A stretch of DNA of 64,000 nt from Macrococcoides psychrotolerans. Lineage in GTDB: Bacteria > Bacillota > Bacilli > Staphylococcales > Staphylococcaceae. Positions 52,618 to 62,307 of the stretch are shown here, one piece after another; the first letter of the stretch is position 1; every line of letters starts with the position of its first letter. The position numbers were made by a program, and so were the translations under genes. The notes beneath the pieces were generated by a model. That model ran no database searches. It worked only from the letters and a program-made list of their open reading frames with translations, and had not been told where the DNA came from. The stretch covers positions 558,001 through 622,000 of the forward strand of contig NZ_CP124591.1 in the NCBI RefSeq assembly GCF_038095555.1, read 5' to 3'.

Positions 52618-54979
52618 TATGTTCACCTCTCGTCTTTCTTAATCTGACTAGTGTATAGATACCGATTCCTGCAATGGCGAGCACACTTGATTCAAATAAT
52701 GTATCAAAACCACGGAAATCCACGAGGATAACATTGACCATGTTTTTTCCTGCTGCAAGATCATATACATTTTTGATGTAGTATTCAGAAATAGATGTAA
52801 AGTGTTTATTGCTATAAGATACTAATGCAATGAGTGACACGATTATACCTGTAGCAATGGCAATGATAACATTTGTAACTTTAAATTTCTTTTCCTCAAC
52901 GTGACGGTATTCCTTAGGCATGTGATAGAAACACATCAGAAATAAAGCGGTTGAAATGGTTTCGATTGACAACTGTGTGAGTGCAAGGTCCGGCGCTTTA
53001 AAGAATACGAAGAGTAAAGCGATTGAATAGCCTATCGCACTCAGCATTATAATACTGAATAATCGCGACTGAGCCTTTAATATCATTATCGTTGCAATAA
53101 CGATGATTAATATAAGCACAAGTTCATACAGTCGAATACTGGCAATGGATTCAAAGTATATTGAGAGATCAGTTTTTAAAAACACATACACAGACATCAA
53201 TAATAATGTTGAGAAAATACTTAAAATGCTGAAACGAATAGAGTGATAGACAAGTCTTCTATTCACTTCGTAGCTGAGCTTTTGTGATTGATCTAATATA
53301 ATATTATATACGTTATTCAACTTTAATTGCGCAGGCCATAACTGGTAAACCTTCTGCCACTTTGTAATAAAGTAGAGCAGGACACTACCAATAATAATGA
53401 TTGCCAGCGTAATTAAAAGAGGCGTATTAATACCATGGAAATGATGGATCTGTTTTAACGTAACAGTATCGTTCACAATTGCACTTGTTGCTGATTGCAA
53501 TAACGGGCGGAACATATCCGGTAATACTGATATTATCAACATCACTGAAATAAGTATAATCGGTGATAATAAAAAGAATATCGGTGCTTCGTGTGGCTTC
53601 TTTTCAGTTTTGTTTTGGGTTTTGTTAGGTAGGAACACATCTTTAATCAGTTTTAAAGAGTAGATAAATGTAAATATACTGCCGACAAACATCAATAGTA
53701 GTAGGAACCCACTTAGTAATGTATTAAATAACCCATGTTCTGCTGATAATAATACAGATTCTAAAAACATTTCCTTACTGATAAATCCATTAAACGGGGG
53801 CACACCAGCCATGCTGAGTACACCTAACGTTGTAAGTGTAAATGTTATTGGCATGATAAACATTAAGCCGTTGAGCTTATGAATATTACGTGTCCCTGTT
53901 TCATGATCGATAATACCGACGAGCATAAACAGTGCACCTTTAAATGTTGCATGGTTCAATATATGGAATACAGCAGCAGTAACTGCAATATAATATGCTG
54001 TTTCATGTCCTGCTTTTAAACTGATTGACCCAATACCGAGTAAGCTCATGATAAGTCCGAGCTGACTGACTGTACTGAAAGCTAAAATACCTTTCAAATC
54101 AATTTGATTGACTGCTTTAATAGAAGCAAAGCACATTGTGAATAATCCAACGATAACGATTGCATATGTCCATGTATTACTCACTGCAAATAATGGTGTA
54201 AATCTTGCAACTAAATAAATGCCGGCTTTAACCATCGTTGCAGAATGCAGGTAAGCACTGACAGGTGTCGGTGCCTCCATCGCATCTGGTAACCAGATGT
54301 GGAACGGAAACTGCGCAGATTTTGTAAATGCTGCAAGTAGAATAAGGATAGCTGCTAACGTGAACAATGAGTGTGACTGCACTTTTGTTGCTTGGATAAA
54401 CATATCAGAAATAACAGGTGTGCCTGTAATACTGATTAGGATGCTCAACCCACCAAGCATCATCAATCCGCCAAACACTGTGATTAGCATTGACTTCAAT
54501 GCCCCGTCGGTTGATTTCTCTTTGTGGTACCAGAATGATATAAGCAGGAAGCTTGAGATACTTGTAAGCTCCCAGAATAAATAGAGCGATAAGACATTGT
54601 TGCTTGTTACAACACCTAACATTGCCCCCATAAACAATAATAAGTATGTATAGAAACGACCGAGCGCTTCCTCTTTATGCAGGTAATGAATCGAATAAAA
54701 TACAACAAGCGTTCCAATGATTGAGATGAGTAATGTAAATAGCAATGCCAAGCCATCAAGACGGATATCAAAGTTGAGACCGATACTTGGCATCCAGGTG
54801 AAGTGTTTGTTGATGGGTGCGTGCATCACTGTTTGAATTAACGATAAAAAGTAGAGTGACGCGATAACAGGTACAAGTAACACAAAATAGCCTGTATGTA
54901 TGCCTTTTATATACTTTGCCAAAATGCCAGGTAAAAGACTAGCGAAGATTGGAAGTAATACGATTAATAATATAGACAC
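52601..54979 (-). CDS. mnhA: Na+/H+ antiporter subunit MnhA
   Basis: A 792-residue protein, the largest Mrp subunit. NuoL-like helices with SAQFPFHIWLPDAMEAPTPVSAYLHSATMVKAGIYL are followed by a C-terminal DUF4040/MrpB-like part ending FDTLFESSVLAIAGIGIYTLVRL. The start is GTG 54979, 7 bases after AAGGAGG. A TATAAT on the minus strand (55017-55012) may be its -10. The Mnh complex drives Na+ out against H+ and holds pH and salt balance. Confidence 0.96.
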   Translation of the reverse strand: MSILLIVLLPIFASLLPGILAKYIKGIHTGYFVLLVPVIASLYFLSLIQTVMHAPINKHFTWMPSIGLNFDIRLDGLALLFTLLISIIGTLVVFYSIHYLHKEEALGRFYTYLLLFMGAMLGVVTSNNVLSLYLFWELTSISSFLLISFWYHKEKSTDGALKSMLITVFGGLMMLGGLSILISITGTPVISDMFIQATKVQSHSLFTLAAILILLAAFTKSAQFPFHIWLPDAMEAPTPVSAYLHSATMVKAGIYLVARFTPLFAVSNTWTYAIVIVGLFTMCFASIKAVNQIDLKGILAFSTVSQLGLIMSLLGIGSISLKAGHETAYYIAVTAAVFHILNHATFKGALFMLVGIIDHETGTRNIHKLNGLMFIMPITFTLTTLGVLSMAGVPPFNGFISKEMFLESVLLSAEHGLFNTLLSGFLLLLMFVGSIFTFIYSLKLIKDVFLPNKTQNKTEKKPHEAPIFFLLSPIILISVMLIISVLPDMFRPLLQSATSAIVNDTVTLKQIHHFHGINTPLLITLAIIIIGSVLLYFITKWQKVYQLWPAQLKLNNVYNIILDQSQKLSYEVNRRLVYHSIRFSILSIFSTLLLMSVYVFLKTDLSIYFESIASIRLYELVLILIIVIATIMILKAQSRLFSIIMLSAIGYSIALLFVFFKAPDLALTQLSIETISTALFLMCFYHMPKEYRHVEEKKFKVTNVIIAIATGIIVSLIALVSYSNKHFTSISEYYIKNVYDLAAGKNMVNVILVDFRGFDTLFESSVLAIAGIGIYTLVRLRKTRGEHNEETR

Positions 54980-55150
54980 CGATTGAACCTCCTTTAAATT
55001 TCATATTCTCTATTATACAGAAAAATGTGAGTTTATTAACGACACTGCTTGGAATAAAATATCATTGTACATATAAAATTCATATTTCTTTAAATAAGAA
55101 GAAAACATATTTCCAAATTCAAAAGTTCACGAAATTGTAACAATATAACT
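54980..55150. promoter_or_regulatory. Intergenic region between kapB and mnhA, holding the probable mnh promoter
   Basis: A 171-base AT-rich stretch. On the minus strand a TATAAT at 55017-55012 lies 33 bases before mnhA, with only a weak -35 (TTAATA). No clear hairpin or other signal is seen. Confidence 0.4.
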
Positions 55151-55528
55151 TTAAAATTTAACTTTATATTGTCTTTCATATTCTCCCTTTAAATTTCGAA
55201 GCATTGCCAATGACTGCTGATTAAATGCACTATCCTCTTTATTAAGTTTTTCTTCCATCTTACTGATAGCATTACGGAGTGATTCTTCATAGGACAGAGG
55301 AGCTGCTTCATAAGGTTTCAATAAATTTTTATCAACAATGCGTTTTTCTTTGAAGCTTAGTGCACGGCGTTCATGAAAAAAGACATTTTCCACTTCGTTA
55401 CGGTTATGTAGATCACCTTGAGTGGGGTGGGTGATAACGTTTATAACCTGGACAAGTTCGCCGTTTGGTCTTGATTCCAGATGTTCTACAATATAAATTC
55501 CTGTTTTATGCATTAGTCTAAAATACAT
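55151..55528 (-). CDS. kapB: KapB-like kinase-associated protein B
   Basis: A 125-residue protein. The segment KTGIYIVEHLESRPNGELVQVINVITHPTQGDLHN matches the first half of KapB. The FFHERRAL stretch and a helical C-terminal end follow. In Bacillus KapB influences the sporulation phosphorelay; outside sporulators its role is unknown. The start among ATG 55537/55534/55528 is unclear; 55528 is best spaced from AAAGGATG. Confidence 0.85.
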   Translation of the reverse strand: MYFRLMHKTGIYIVEHLESRPNGELVQVINVITHPTQGDLHNRNEVENVFFHERRALSFKEKRIVDKNLLKPYEAAPLSYEESLRNAISKMEEKLNKEDSAFNQQSLAMLRNLKGEYERQYKVKF

Positions 55529-55591
55529 ATTCATCATCCTTTATGTTAAAATGGTTTATTGTAAACATCATATCATGAAGGAGAGAGAAAA

Positions 55592-56182
55592 ATGACTAAT
55601 TTTCCTCAATTAAGTACAGAAATTTCTGAAAATGAAAAACTCGTAACAATGCATACAAATAAAGGTGTAATGAAGTTTAAGTTATTTCCTGAAATTGCAC
55701 CAAAGACTGTAGAGAACTTTATTCAGTTATCACAAAAAGGATACTATGAAGGCATTACGTTCCACCGTGTGATCAATGACTTTATGATTCAAGGTGGAGA
55801 CCCAACTGGTACTGGCATGGGTGGAGAAAGTATTTATGGTGACAAATTCGAAGATGAATTTTCTATGGAAGCTTTCAATCTATACGGTGCATTATCGATG
55901 GCAAATGCAGGGCCGGATACAAATGGTTCACAATTCTTTATCGTACAGATGAAACAAGTGCCGGCACAAATGTTATCACAGTTAAAGCAGGGTGGCTGGC
56001 CAGAAGAAATTGTTGATGCATATGCTGAACATGGAGGCACACCATGGTTAGACCAGAAACATACGGTATTTGGTCAGTTGGTTGAAGGTGCAGATACGTT
56101 AGAAACTATTGCAGCAGTAAAAGTAGGCGGGCAAGATAAACCTCTTGAAGATGTGATTATCGAACGTATTGAAATACAATAA
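55592..56182 (+). CDS. ppiB: Cyclophilin-type peptidyl-prolyl isomerase
   Basis: A 196-residue cyclophilin. FHRVINDFMIQGGDPTGTGMGG and NTNGSQFFIVQ are the active-site signatures. No signal peptide, so it acts in the cytosol. AAGGAGAG precedes the ATG. Divergent from kapB. Confidence 0.95.
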   Translation: MTNFPQLSTEISENEKLVTMHTNKGVMKFKLFPEIAPKTVENFIQLSQKGYYEGITFHRVINDFMIQGGDPTGTGMGGESIYGDKFEDEFSMEAFNLYGALSMANAGPDTNGSQFFIVQMKQVPAQMLSQLKQGGWPEEIVDAYAEHGGTPWLDQKHTVFGQLVEGADTLETIAAVKVGGQDKPLEDVIIERIEIQ

Positions 56183-56191
56183 TTAATCATT

Positions 56192-56228
56192 CATAAGTCA
56201 TGAAATCGTCATGACTTATGATTTTTTT
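56192..56228 (+). terminator. Terminator after the cyclophilin gene
   Basis: Perfect 12-base arms CATAAGTCATGA and TCATGACTTATG around AATCG, then eight or more T. Confidence 0.92.
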
Positions 56229-56275
56229 TTATATCCATCATGTTATAATAATAAAATTAGGAGTGTGAAGTTATT

Positions 56276-56479
56276 ATGATGGAATTTCTATATTTCCCTG
56301 AAAATAAGTGGGAGTATATACCTGCAGTCATTTCGCTGATCTTTTTTATGGTCCTTGCTTATATCACATATCGTTTCTTTAAGAAGAATTCAGAAGCGGA
56401 AGAGAAAAAGTTAAAAGCATTTGAAGCAGAAGTTATGCAAAGATTAAAAGAGGATAAAGACCATGAATCCAGAATTTAA
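56276..56479 (+). CDS. Small single-helix membrane protein
   Basis: A 67-residue protein. A hydrophobic helix (about 15-34) is followed by a charged, Glu/Lys-rich coiled-coil-like tail. AGGAGTG precedes the ATG. It overlaps the next gene by 17 bases. It looks like a small bitopic protein; the family is not recognised. Confidence 0.7.
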   Translation: MMEFLYFPENKWEYIPAVISLIFFMVLAYITYRFFKKNSEAEEKKLKAFEAEVMQRLKEDKDHESRI

Positions 56480-56717
56480 TATTAAGATGTATCAAATTTT
56501 AAACCAATGGAATCCGATGCAGCTTGAAGATGCAAACGAGGGCGATATGGAGTATTACGAAATCATGGATATCATTCATCAGAAACTGCCTTACAAAATC
56601 ACAATTGAAAAGATTCAAGATGTCTTCCTATTCAGTTTTGACGCATCTCTTTCTGAAACAGAAATAGCAGATGTTCTGGTACAAATATATGCATTAGATC
56701 AATCATGTGAAGTGTAG
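56463..56717 (+). CDS. DUF1871 family protein
   Basis: An 84-residue acidic, helical protein (NIKMYQILNQWNPMQLEDA...) resembling DUF1871, a small family of bacilli with unknown role. Its start overlaps the upstream gene, so translation is probably coupled. A terminator overlaps its stop. Confidence 0.75.
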   Translation: MNPEFNIKMYQILNQWNPMQLEDANEGDMEYYEIMDIIHQKLPYKITIEKIQDVFLFSFDASLSETEIADVLVQIYALDQSCEV

Positions 56718-56736
56718 ACTTCACATGATTTTTTTT
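56701..56736 (+). terminator. Terminator overlapping the DUF1871 stop
   Basis: Perfect 12-base arms AATCATGTGAAG and CTTCACATGATT with a 6-base loop, then TTTTTT. Confidence 0.92.
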
Positions 56737-56783
56737 AATGATTTAATTATGATAAAATAAGCTTAAGAAAATGAGGGATGAAG

Positions 56784-57152
56784 ATGAAGAAGACATATAA
56801 AAAGGGACAGTTTATAAAAGTAAAGGTTACAGGCATTCAGCCATATGGTGCATTCGTTGAAACTGAGGATCATACTGAAGGTCTGATCCATATCTCAGAA
56901 GTAATGAACGATTATGTCCACAATTTAAATTTGTTGCTATCAGTAGGACAGATTGTGAAGGTTAAAGTATTGAATGTTTCAAGAGATGGGAAACTCAACT
57001 TAAGTTTGAAAGAAAATGAATACTTTAAGAAACAAGAAAGAAAGAAAACGAAGCGTTCGGTACTGGAGCAGCTCAATGAGCCTGAATCTATTGGTTTTGA
57101 GACACTTCAAGAACGTTTACCCGGGTGGATAGAACGCGGATTAAAGCTATAA
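56784..57152 (+). CDS. S1-domain RNA-binding general stress protein (YugI/CvfD type)
   Basis: A 122-residue protein: an S1 RNA-binding domain (residues 6-76, GQFIKVKVTGIQPYGAFVE) and a basic tail (KKQERKKTKRS). ATG 56784 follows GAGGG by 6 bases; the ATG at 56778 touches it. Relatives bind RNA or the ribosome and affect virulence gene expression. Confidence 0.85.
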   Translation: MKKTYKKGQFIKVKVTGIQPYGAFVETEDHTEGLIHISEVMNDYVHNLNLLLSVGQIVKVKVLNVSRDGKLNLSLKENEYFKKQERKKTKRSVLEQLNEPESIGFETLQERLPGWIERGLKL

Positions 57153-57239
57153 TTTTTATTCGCGAACATGTATAAATAATTTTTGTAAAATTTTGAGCAT
57201 TTAGGGTTGAACTATTGAAAGAAATTGTTCATTATATGT

Positions 57240-57254
57240 ATGTAAGGGTTTTCT
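57240..57254. promoter_or_regulatory. cre-like site upstream of rocA
   Basis: ATGTAAGGGTTTTCT matches the CcpA cre consensus WTGNAANCGNWNNCW except G for C in the core. It lies 30 bases before the rocA start. One such mismatch is common among weak cre sites. Confidence 0.45.
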
Positions 57255-57283
57255 AACCATAATACTAAGGGGGAAAATATTAA

Positions 57284-58828
57284 ATGATTTCGTACAGACA
57301 TGAACCTTTTACAGATTTCACTGTAGAAGAGAATAAACAGGCGATGCTAAAAGGTATCGAAACAGTAAAAGGATATTTAGGAGAAGACTATCCGCTCATT
57401 ATCGGGGGTGAGCGTATCTTTACGGATAATAAAGTACGTTCATATAATCCGGCGAATCGTGAAGAAACAGTCGGTAATGTATCACAAGCAACACAAGAAC
57501 ATGCTGAACAAGCAATGAAAGTTGCTAAAGAAACATTCAGAACATGGAGAAATACAGACCCTAAAATGCGTGCAGACATCTTATTCCGAGCGGCTGCAAT
57601 CATTCGTCGCCGTAAACATGAATTCTCAGCGATCATGATTAAAGAAGCTGGTAAACCTTGGAACGAAGCGGATGCAGATACAGCTGAAGCAATCGACTTC
57701 CTTGAGTTCTATGGACGTGAAATGTTACGTCTTAAAGATGGCGTAAAAGTTGAGAGCCGTCCAGGTGAATATAACCGTTATGACTATATCGCTCTAGGTG
57801 TGGGTGTTGTTATTTCACCTTGGAACTTCCCATTAGCAATCATGGCAGGAACAACAGTTGCACCTCTAGTTACGGGTAACACTGTACTACTTAAACCTTC
57901 AAGTAATACTTCGGTTGTTGCATATAAGTTTATGGAAGTATTAGAAGAAGCGGGTATGCCTAAAGGTGTAGTAAACTATATTCCAGGTTCAAGCCGTGAT
58001 ATTGGGGACTTCATCGTAGATCACGTAGATACACGCTTTGTCTCATTTACTGGGAGCCGCGACGTTGGCGTTCATATTTATGAGCGTGCAGCGAAGGTTC
58101 ATGAAGGTCAATTAAACTTAAAACGTGTCATCGCTGAAATGGGTGGTAAAGATACAATCGTTGTTGACTCTGAAGCAGACATTGAATTAGCAGCAGAATC
58201 AATCGTGAAATCAGCGTTTGGTTTCTCAGGTCAGAAATGTTCTGCATGTTCTCGCGCAGTCATCGTTGAAGATGTATACGATGAAGTTGTTGCATTAGTT
58301 AAAGAGAAAACTGAAAAGTTATCTGCAGGGAACCCAGAGACGAATGAACATTTCATGGGACCTGTCATCGATGAGAAATCATTAAATAAAATTAAAGAAT
58401 ACATTGAAATCGGTAAATCTGAAGGACGTTTACTTGTAGGTGGAACAACTGAGGAGTCAGTTGGAAACTTTGTAAATCCAACAGTTTTCGTTGATCTAAA
58501 ACATGATGATCGCTTAATGCAGGAAGAAATCTTTGGTCCTGTTGTCGGAATTACTAAAGCGAAAGACTTCACGCAAGCAATCGAATTTGCAAATGATACA
58601 GACTACGGTTTAACAGGTGCGGTTATTACAAATAATCGTGAACATCTAGAACAGGCACGTCGTGACTTCATGGTAGGTAACTTATACTTCAACCGTGGAT
58701 GTACAGGTGCAATCGTTGGATACCAGCCATTTGGTGGATTTAAGATGTCAGGTACAGATTCTAAAGCAGGCGGACCGGACTACTTAGTACTGCACATGCA
58801 AGGTCGTACAACTTCCGAAATGCTTTAA
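57284..58828 (+). CDS. rocA: 1-Pyrroline-5-carboxylate dehydrogenase RocA
   Basis: A 514-residue aldehyde dehydrogenase making glutamate from pyrroline-5-carboxylate. Catalytic Cys in FSGQKCSACSR, base Glu in AEMGGKD, NAD site PWNFPLAI. Start ATG 57284 follows AAGGGGG. It sits before rocD and gudB, so ornithine and proline breakdown reach glutamate here. A cre-like site is upstream. Confidence 0.95.
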   Translation: MISYRHEPFTDFTVEENKQAMLKGIETVKGYLGEDYPLIIGGERIFTDNKVRSYNPANREETVGNVSQATQEHAEQAMKVAKETFRTWRNTDPKMRADILFRAAAIIRRRKHEFSAIMIKEAGKPWNEADADTAEAIDFLEFYGREMLRLKDGVKVESRPGEYNRYDYIALGVGVVISPWNFPLAIMAGTTVAPLVTGNTVLLKPSSNTSVVAYKFMEVLEEAGMPKGVVNYIPGSSRDIGDFIVDHVDTRFVSFTGSRDVGVHIYERAAKVHEGQLNLKRVIAEMGGKDTIVVDSEADIELAAESIVKSAFGFSGQKCSACSRAVIVEDVYDEVVALVKEKTEKLSAGNPETNEHFMGPVIDEKSLNKIKEYIEIGKSEGRLLVGGTTEESVGNFVNPTVFVDLKHDDRLMQEEIFGPVVGITKAKDFTQAIEFANDTDYGLTGAVITNNREHLEQARRDFMVGNLYFNRGCTGAIVGYQPFGGFKMSGTDSKAGGPDYLVLHMQGRTTSEML

Positions 58829-58842
58829 TCTATATAAAATCT

Positions 58843-58871
58843 AAACAGTAGTGCGCCGCACTACTGTTTTT
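58843..58871 (+). terminator. Hairpin between rocA and rocD
   Basis: Perfect 12-base arms AAACAGTAGTGC and GCACTACTGTTT (58843-58854, 58858-58869) around a 3-base loop, then T. It looks like a terminator or an attenuator between the two genes. Confidence 0.8.
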
Positions 58872-58888
58872 AAAAAAGGGGAATAATA

Positions 58889-60082
58889 ATGACTAAATCT
58901 CAAGATATTATCGAAATTACAAATCATTACGGAGCGCCAAACTATCATCCGCTACCAATCGTGATCTCAGAAGCTGAAGGGGTATGGGTAAGTGACCCGG
59001 AAGGCAACAAATATATGGATATGTTATCAGCGTACTCAGCGGTAAACCAAGGACACCGTCATCCAAAGATTATTCAAGCATTGAAAGATCAGGCTGACCG
59101 TGTGACATTAACTTCACGTGCTTTCCACAGTGACCAATTAGGTCCCTGGTATGAAAAGATCTGTAAACTTGCAGGTAAAGAAATGGTATTACCAATGAAT
59201 ACAGGTGCAGAAGCAGTTGAAACTGCAATTAAAGCAGCACGACGCTGGGCTTATGATGTTAAAGGTGTAGCGAAAGATCAAGCTGAAATCATTGCGATGA
59301 AAGGAAACTTCCATGGTCGTACGATGGCCGCCGTATCATTATCAAGCGAAGCAGAATACCAACGTGGCTATGGTCCGTTATTGGGTGGCTTTAAACTTGT
59401 TGAGTTTGATGATATCGAACAGATTAAGGCGGCTATAACACCGAACACTGCTGCGGTATTACTTGAGCCAATTCAAGGCGAAGCAGGTATCAATATTCCT
59501 GAAGATGGATTTTTAAGACAAGTGCGCGATGTATGTACTGAAAACAATGTATTATTTATCGCCGATGAGATCCAGGCAGGCCTTGGACGCTCCGGTAAGA
59601 TGTTTGCTACAGATTGGGATAATGTAGTCCCTGATATGTATATTCTAGGTAAAGCATTAGGTGGGGGAGTATTCCCAATCTCATGTGTATTAGCTGATAA
59701 AGAAATCTTAGAAGTGTTCAATGCAGGTAGTCATGGTTCAACATTTGGTGGTAATCCGTTAGCGTGTGCAGTTTCAAATGCAGCATTAGATGTATTAGTG
59801 GATGAGAAGTTAGCAGAACGTTCCTTAGAATTAGGAGAATACTTCCAGTCCAAATTAAAAGAAATTGACAACCCAGTAATCAAAGAAGTTCGTGGTAAAG
59901 GATTATTTATTGGTGTTGAATTAAATGAAGCAGCACGTCCATACTGTGAACAACTTAAAGAACTAGGGTTACTATGTAAAGAAACACATGACACGGTCAT
60001 CCGCTTTGCACCCCCTTTGATCATCTCTCAAGAAGATTTAGACTGGGCGATCGACAAAGTACAACAAGTATTTTCAAAATAG
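58889..60082 (+). CDS. rocD: Ornithine aminotransferase RocD
   Basis: A 397-residue class III PLP aminotransferase. The PLP lysine is in LGKALGGGV, and FIADEIQAGLGR holds the cofactor-binding Asp. It converts ornithine and 2-oxoglutarate to glutamate semialdehyde and glutamate, giving RocA its substrate. AAAGGGG precedes the ATG. Confidence 0.95.
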   Translation: MTKSQDIIEITNHYGAPNYHPLPIVISEAEGVWVSDPEGNKYMDMLSAYSAVNQGHRHPKIIQALKDQADRVTLTSRAFHSDQLGPWYEKICKLAGKEMVLPMNTGAEAVETAIKAARRWAYDVKGVAKDQAEIIAMKGNFHGRTMAAVSLSSEAEYQRGYGPLLGGFKLVEFDDIEQIKAAITPNTAAVLLEPIQGEAGINIPEDGFLRQVRDVCTENNVLFIADEIQAGLGRSGKMFATDWDNVVPDMYILGKALGGGVFPISCVLADKEILEVFNAGSHGSTFGGNPLACAVSNAALDVLVDEKLAERSLELGEYFQSKLKEIDNPVIKEVRGKGLFIGVELNEAARPYCEQLKELGLLCKETHDTVIRFAPPLIISQEDLDWAIDKVQQVFSK

Positions 60083-60097
60083 TTGGTAGCGTTTTCA
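60083..60097. promoter_or_regulatory. cre-like site upstream of gudB
   Basis: TTGGTAGCGTTTTCA matches the cre consensus WTGNAANCGNWNNCW at all but one position (T for A). It starts at the first base after the rocD stop and is 79 bases before gudB, suggesting CcpA repression when glucose is present. Confidence 0.55.
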
Positions 60098-60175
60098 ATT
60101 TTAGACTTTTAAAAGTTTTTTAATATGTTACAATTAACAATGTAGAATTATAGAATATAAAAAGAGGCGAATAAA

Positions 60176-61420
60176 ATGTCAGAAACTACTAACTTAGTGT
60201 CATCTACACAGGAAATTATTCATGAAGCTTTAGAAAAATTAGGGTTTGATGAAGGTATGTATGATTTAGTGAAAGAACCATTACGTCTATTAACAGTACG
60301 TATTCCAGTACGAATGGATGATGGTTCGGTTAAAACTTTCACGGGTTACCGTGCTCAGCATAATGATGCTGTAGGTCCTACTAAAGGTGGGGTACGTTTC
60401 CATCCGGATGTTGATGAAGATGAAGTGAAAGCTTTATCAATGTGGATGACATTAAAATGCGGTATCGTTGATCTACCATACGGTGGGGGTAAAGGGGGTA
60501 TCGTGTGTGATCCACGTCAGATGAGTATTCATGAAGTTGAACGTTTATCTCGTGGTTATGTTCGTGCGATTTCTCAAATCGTAGGTCCAACGAAAGATAT
60601 TCCAGCACCGGACGTATTTACAAACAGTCAGATTATGGCTTGGATGATGGATGAATACAGCATGATGGATGCATTCAACTCTCCAGGATTTATTACAGGA
60701 AAACCGATTGTACTTGGAGGATCACAAGGACGTGACCGTTCAACTGCATTAGGAGTAGTAATTGCGATTGAAGAAGCAGCAAAACGTCGTGGTAAGCAGA
60801 TTAAAGATGCTCGAGTAGTTATACAAGGTTTCGGTAATGCAGGAAGTTTCTTAGCGAAGTTCTTATATGATGCTGGGGCTAAGGTTGTCGGAATTTCAGA
60901 TGCATATGGTGCTTTACATGATCCGAATGGTTTAGACATCGATTATCTATTAGATCGTCGTGATAGCTTCGGTACAGTAACGAATCTTTTTGAAGATACA
61001 ATTACTAATAAGGAATTATTCGAATTAGATTGTGACATTCTAGTACCAGCTGCAATTTCTAACCAGATTACTGGTGATAATGCACATGATATTAAAGCAG
61101 ATATCGTAGTTGAAGCTGCAAATGGTCCAACAACACCTGAAGCAACTAAAATTTTAACTGAACGCGGCATTCTACTTGTGCCAGATGTACTTGCAAGTGC
61201 AGGTGGAGTTACAGTATCGTACTTTGAATGGGTACAGAATAATCAAGGCTATTACTGGACAGAAGAAGAAGTTAATGAGAAGTTAAGAGATAAGCTTGTA
61301 ACTGCATTTGATAATGTATATACATTATCACAAAACAGAAATATTGATATGCGTCTAGCAGCATACATTATCGGTATTAAACGAACAGCAGAAGCCGCAC
61401 GTTACCGTGGATGGGCTTAA
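60176..61420 (+). CDS. gudB: NAD-specific glutamate dehydrogenase
   Basis: A 414-residue Glu/Leu/Phe/Val dehydrogenase. The glutamate-binding lysine is in PYGGGKGGIV, and the Rossmann motif VIQGFGNAGSF binds NAD. It converts glutamate to 2-oxoglutarate and ammonia, the last step of the arginine/proline route above. AAAGAGGCG precedes the ATG. Confidence 0.95.
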   Translation: MSETTNLVSSTQEIIHEALEKLGFDEGMYDLVKEPLRLLTVRIPVRMDDGSVKTFTGYRAQHNDAVGPTKGGVRFHPDVDEDEVKALSMWMTLKCGIVDLPYGGGKGGIVCDPRQMSIHEVERLSRGYVRAISQIVGPTKDIPAPDVFTNSQIMAWMMDEYSMMDAFNSPGFITGKPIVLGGSQGRDRSTALGVVIAIEEAAKRRGKQIKDARVVIQGFGNAGSFLAKFLYDAGAKVVGISDAYGALHDPNGLDIDYLLDRRDSFGTVTNLFEDTITNKELFELDCDILVPAAISNQITGDNAHDIKADIVVEAANGPTTPEATKILTERGILLVPDVLASAGGVTVSYFEWVQNNQGYYWTEEEVNEKLRDKLVTAFDNVYTLSQNRNIDMRLAAYIIGIKRTAEAARYRGWA

Positions 61421-61435
61421 GATTAATAAATATAT

Positions 61436-61469
61436 AAAACCGAGCATATTTGTTATTATGCTCGGTTTT
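61436..61469. terminator. Bidirectional terminator between gudB and tagH
   Basis: 13-base arms AAAACCGAGCATA and TATGCTCGGTTTT with an 8-base loop, between convergent genes. Confidence 0.9.
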
Positions 61470-61475
61470 ATTATT

Positions 61476-62267
61476 CTATTTATAGAAAAGTCTTTTTTCA
61501 TTTAATTTGTTACGAAATGCTTTTTGCTCCTTACTGCTTTTCTTTTTATAATCTTTAAGAAAATTTTCGTATTGGTCCATAATCTCATTTGTTTCTCCGA
61601 AAGCTTTAACTTCTCCGGCTTCAATCCACATTATTTTAGTACAAAATTCTCTTACTTGTTTTAAATTATGGCTTACAAAGAAAATGGTTTTACCAGCATC
61701 TTTAAACTCGTGGATTTTATTTAAACTCTTTTGAGTGAATGTCTGATCGCCTACAGATAATGCTTCATCAATAACCAGGATATCAGGATCAACATTGATA
61801 CTGATTGCAAATCCTAGTTTCGATTTCATACCACTAGAATATTTTTTTACGGGCTGATAAATGAAGTCACCTAATTCAGAGAACTCAATAATTTTAGGTG
61901 TAAGTTCTTTGATTTTGGATTTAGAATATCCCATGAGCAACAGTTTAAACTCTATATTATCGTAGCCGGATAATTGCGCGTTTAAGCCAGCTGCGATTGC
62001 GATAACGCTCACCTGACCATTTCGAACGACTTTTCCATCAGTAATAGCTACGCTCCCACCGATAATATTACTGATTGTTGATTTTCCTGATCCATTGATT
62101 CCTACTAAGCCGACAATATCCCCTTCATATGCTTCAAAATTTATATCTTTTAAAGCATAAAACCTTTTAGTTTTCTTGGGTAAAATGATATCTAATAATC
62201 GATCTTTATTATTATTGAAGAGTTTGTATTCCTTTGTGACATTTTCAAATTTAACAGTTGTTTTCAT
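61476..62267 (-). CDS. tagH: Teichoic acid ABC exporter ATPase TagH
   Basis: A 263-residue ATPase. Walker A is GINGSGKST, the signature KYSSGMKSKLG (short SSGM form, as in polysaccharide exporters) and Walker B ILVIDEALSVGD. It powers export of wall teichoic acid with TagG. ATG 62267 follows GGATGAG; the ATG at 62276 overlaps that site. Divergent from tagA. Confidence 0.93.
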   Translation of the reverse strand: MKTTVKFENVTKEYKLFNNNKDRLLDIILPKKTKRFYALKDINFEAYEGDIVGLVGINGSGKSTISNIIGGSVAITDGKVVRNGQVSVIAIAAGLNAQLSGYDNIEFKLLLMGYSKSKIKELTPKIIEFSELGDFIYQPVKKYSSGMKSKLGFAISINVDPDILVIDEALSVGDQTFTQKSLNKIHEFKDAGKTIFFVSHNLKQVREFCTKIMWIEAGEVKAFGETNEIMDQYENFLKDYKKKSSKEQKAFRNKLNEKRLFYK

Positions 62268-62307
62268 TATACTCATCCTTATGTAAAAAAATGTAAATAT
62301 TAAGAGA

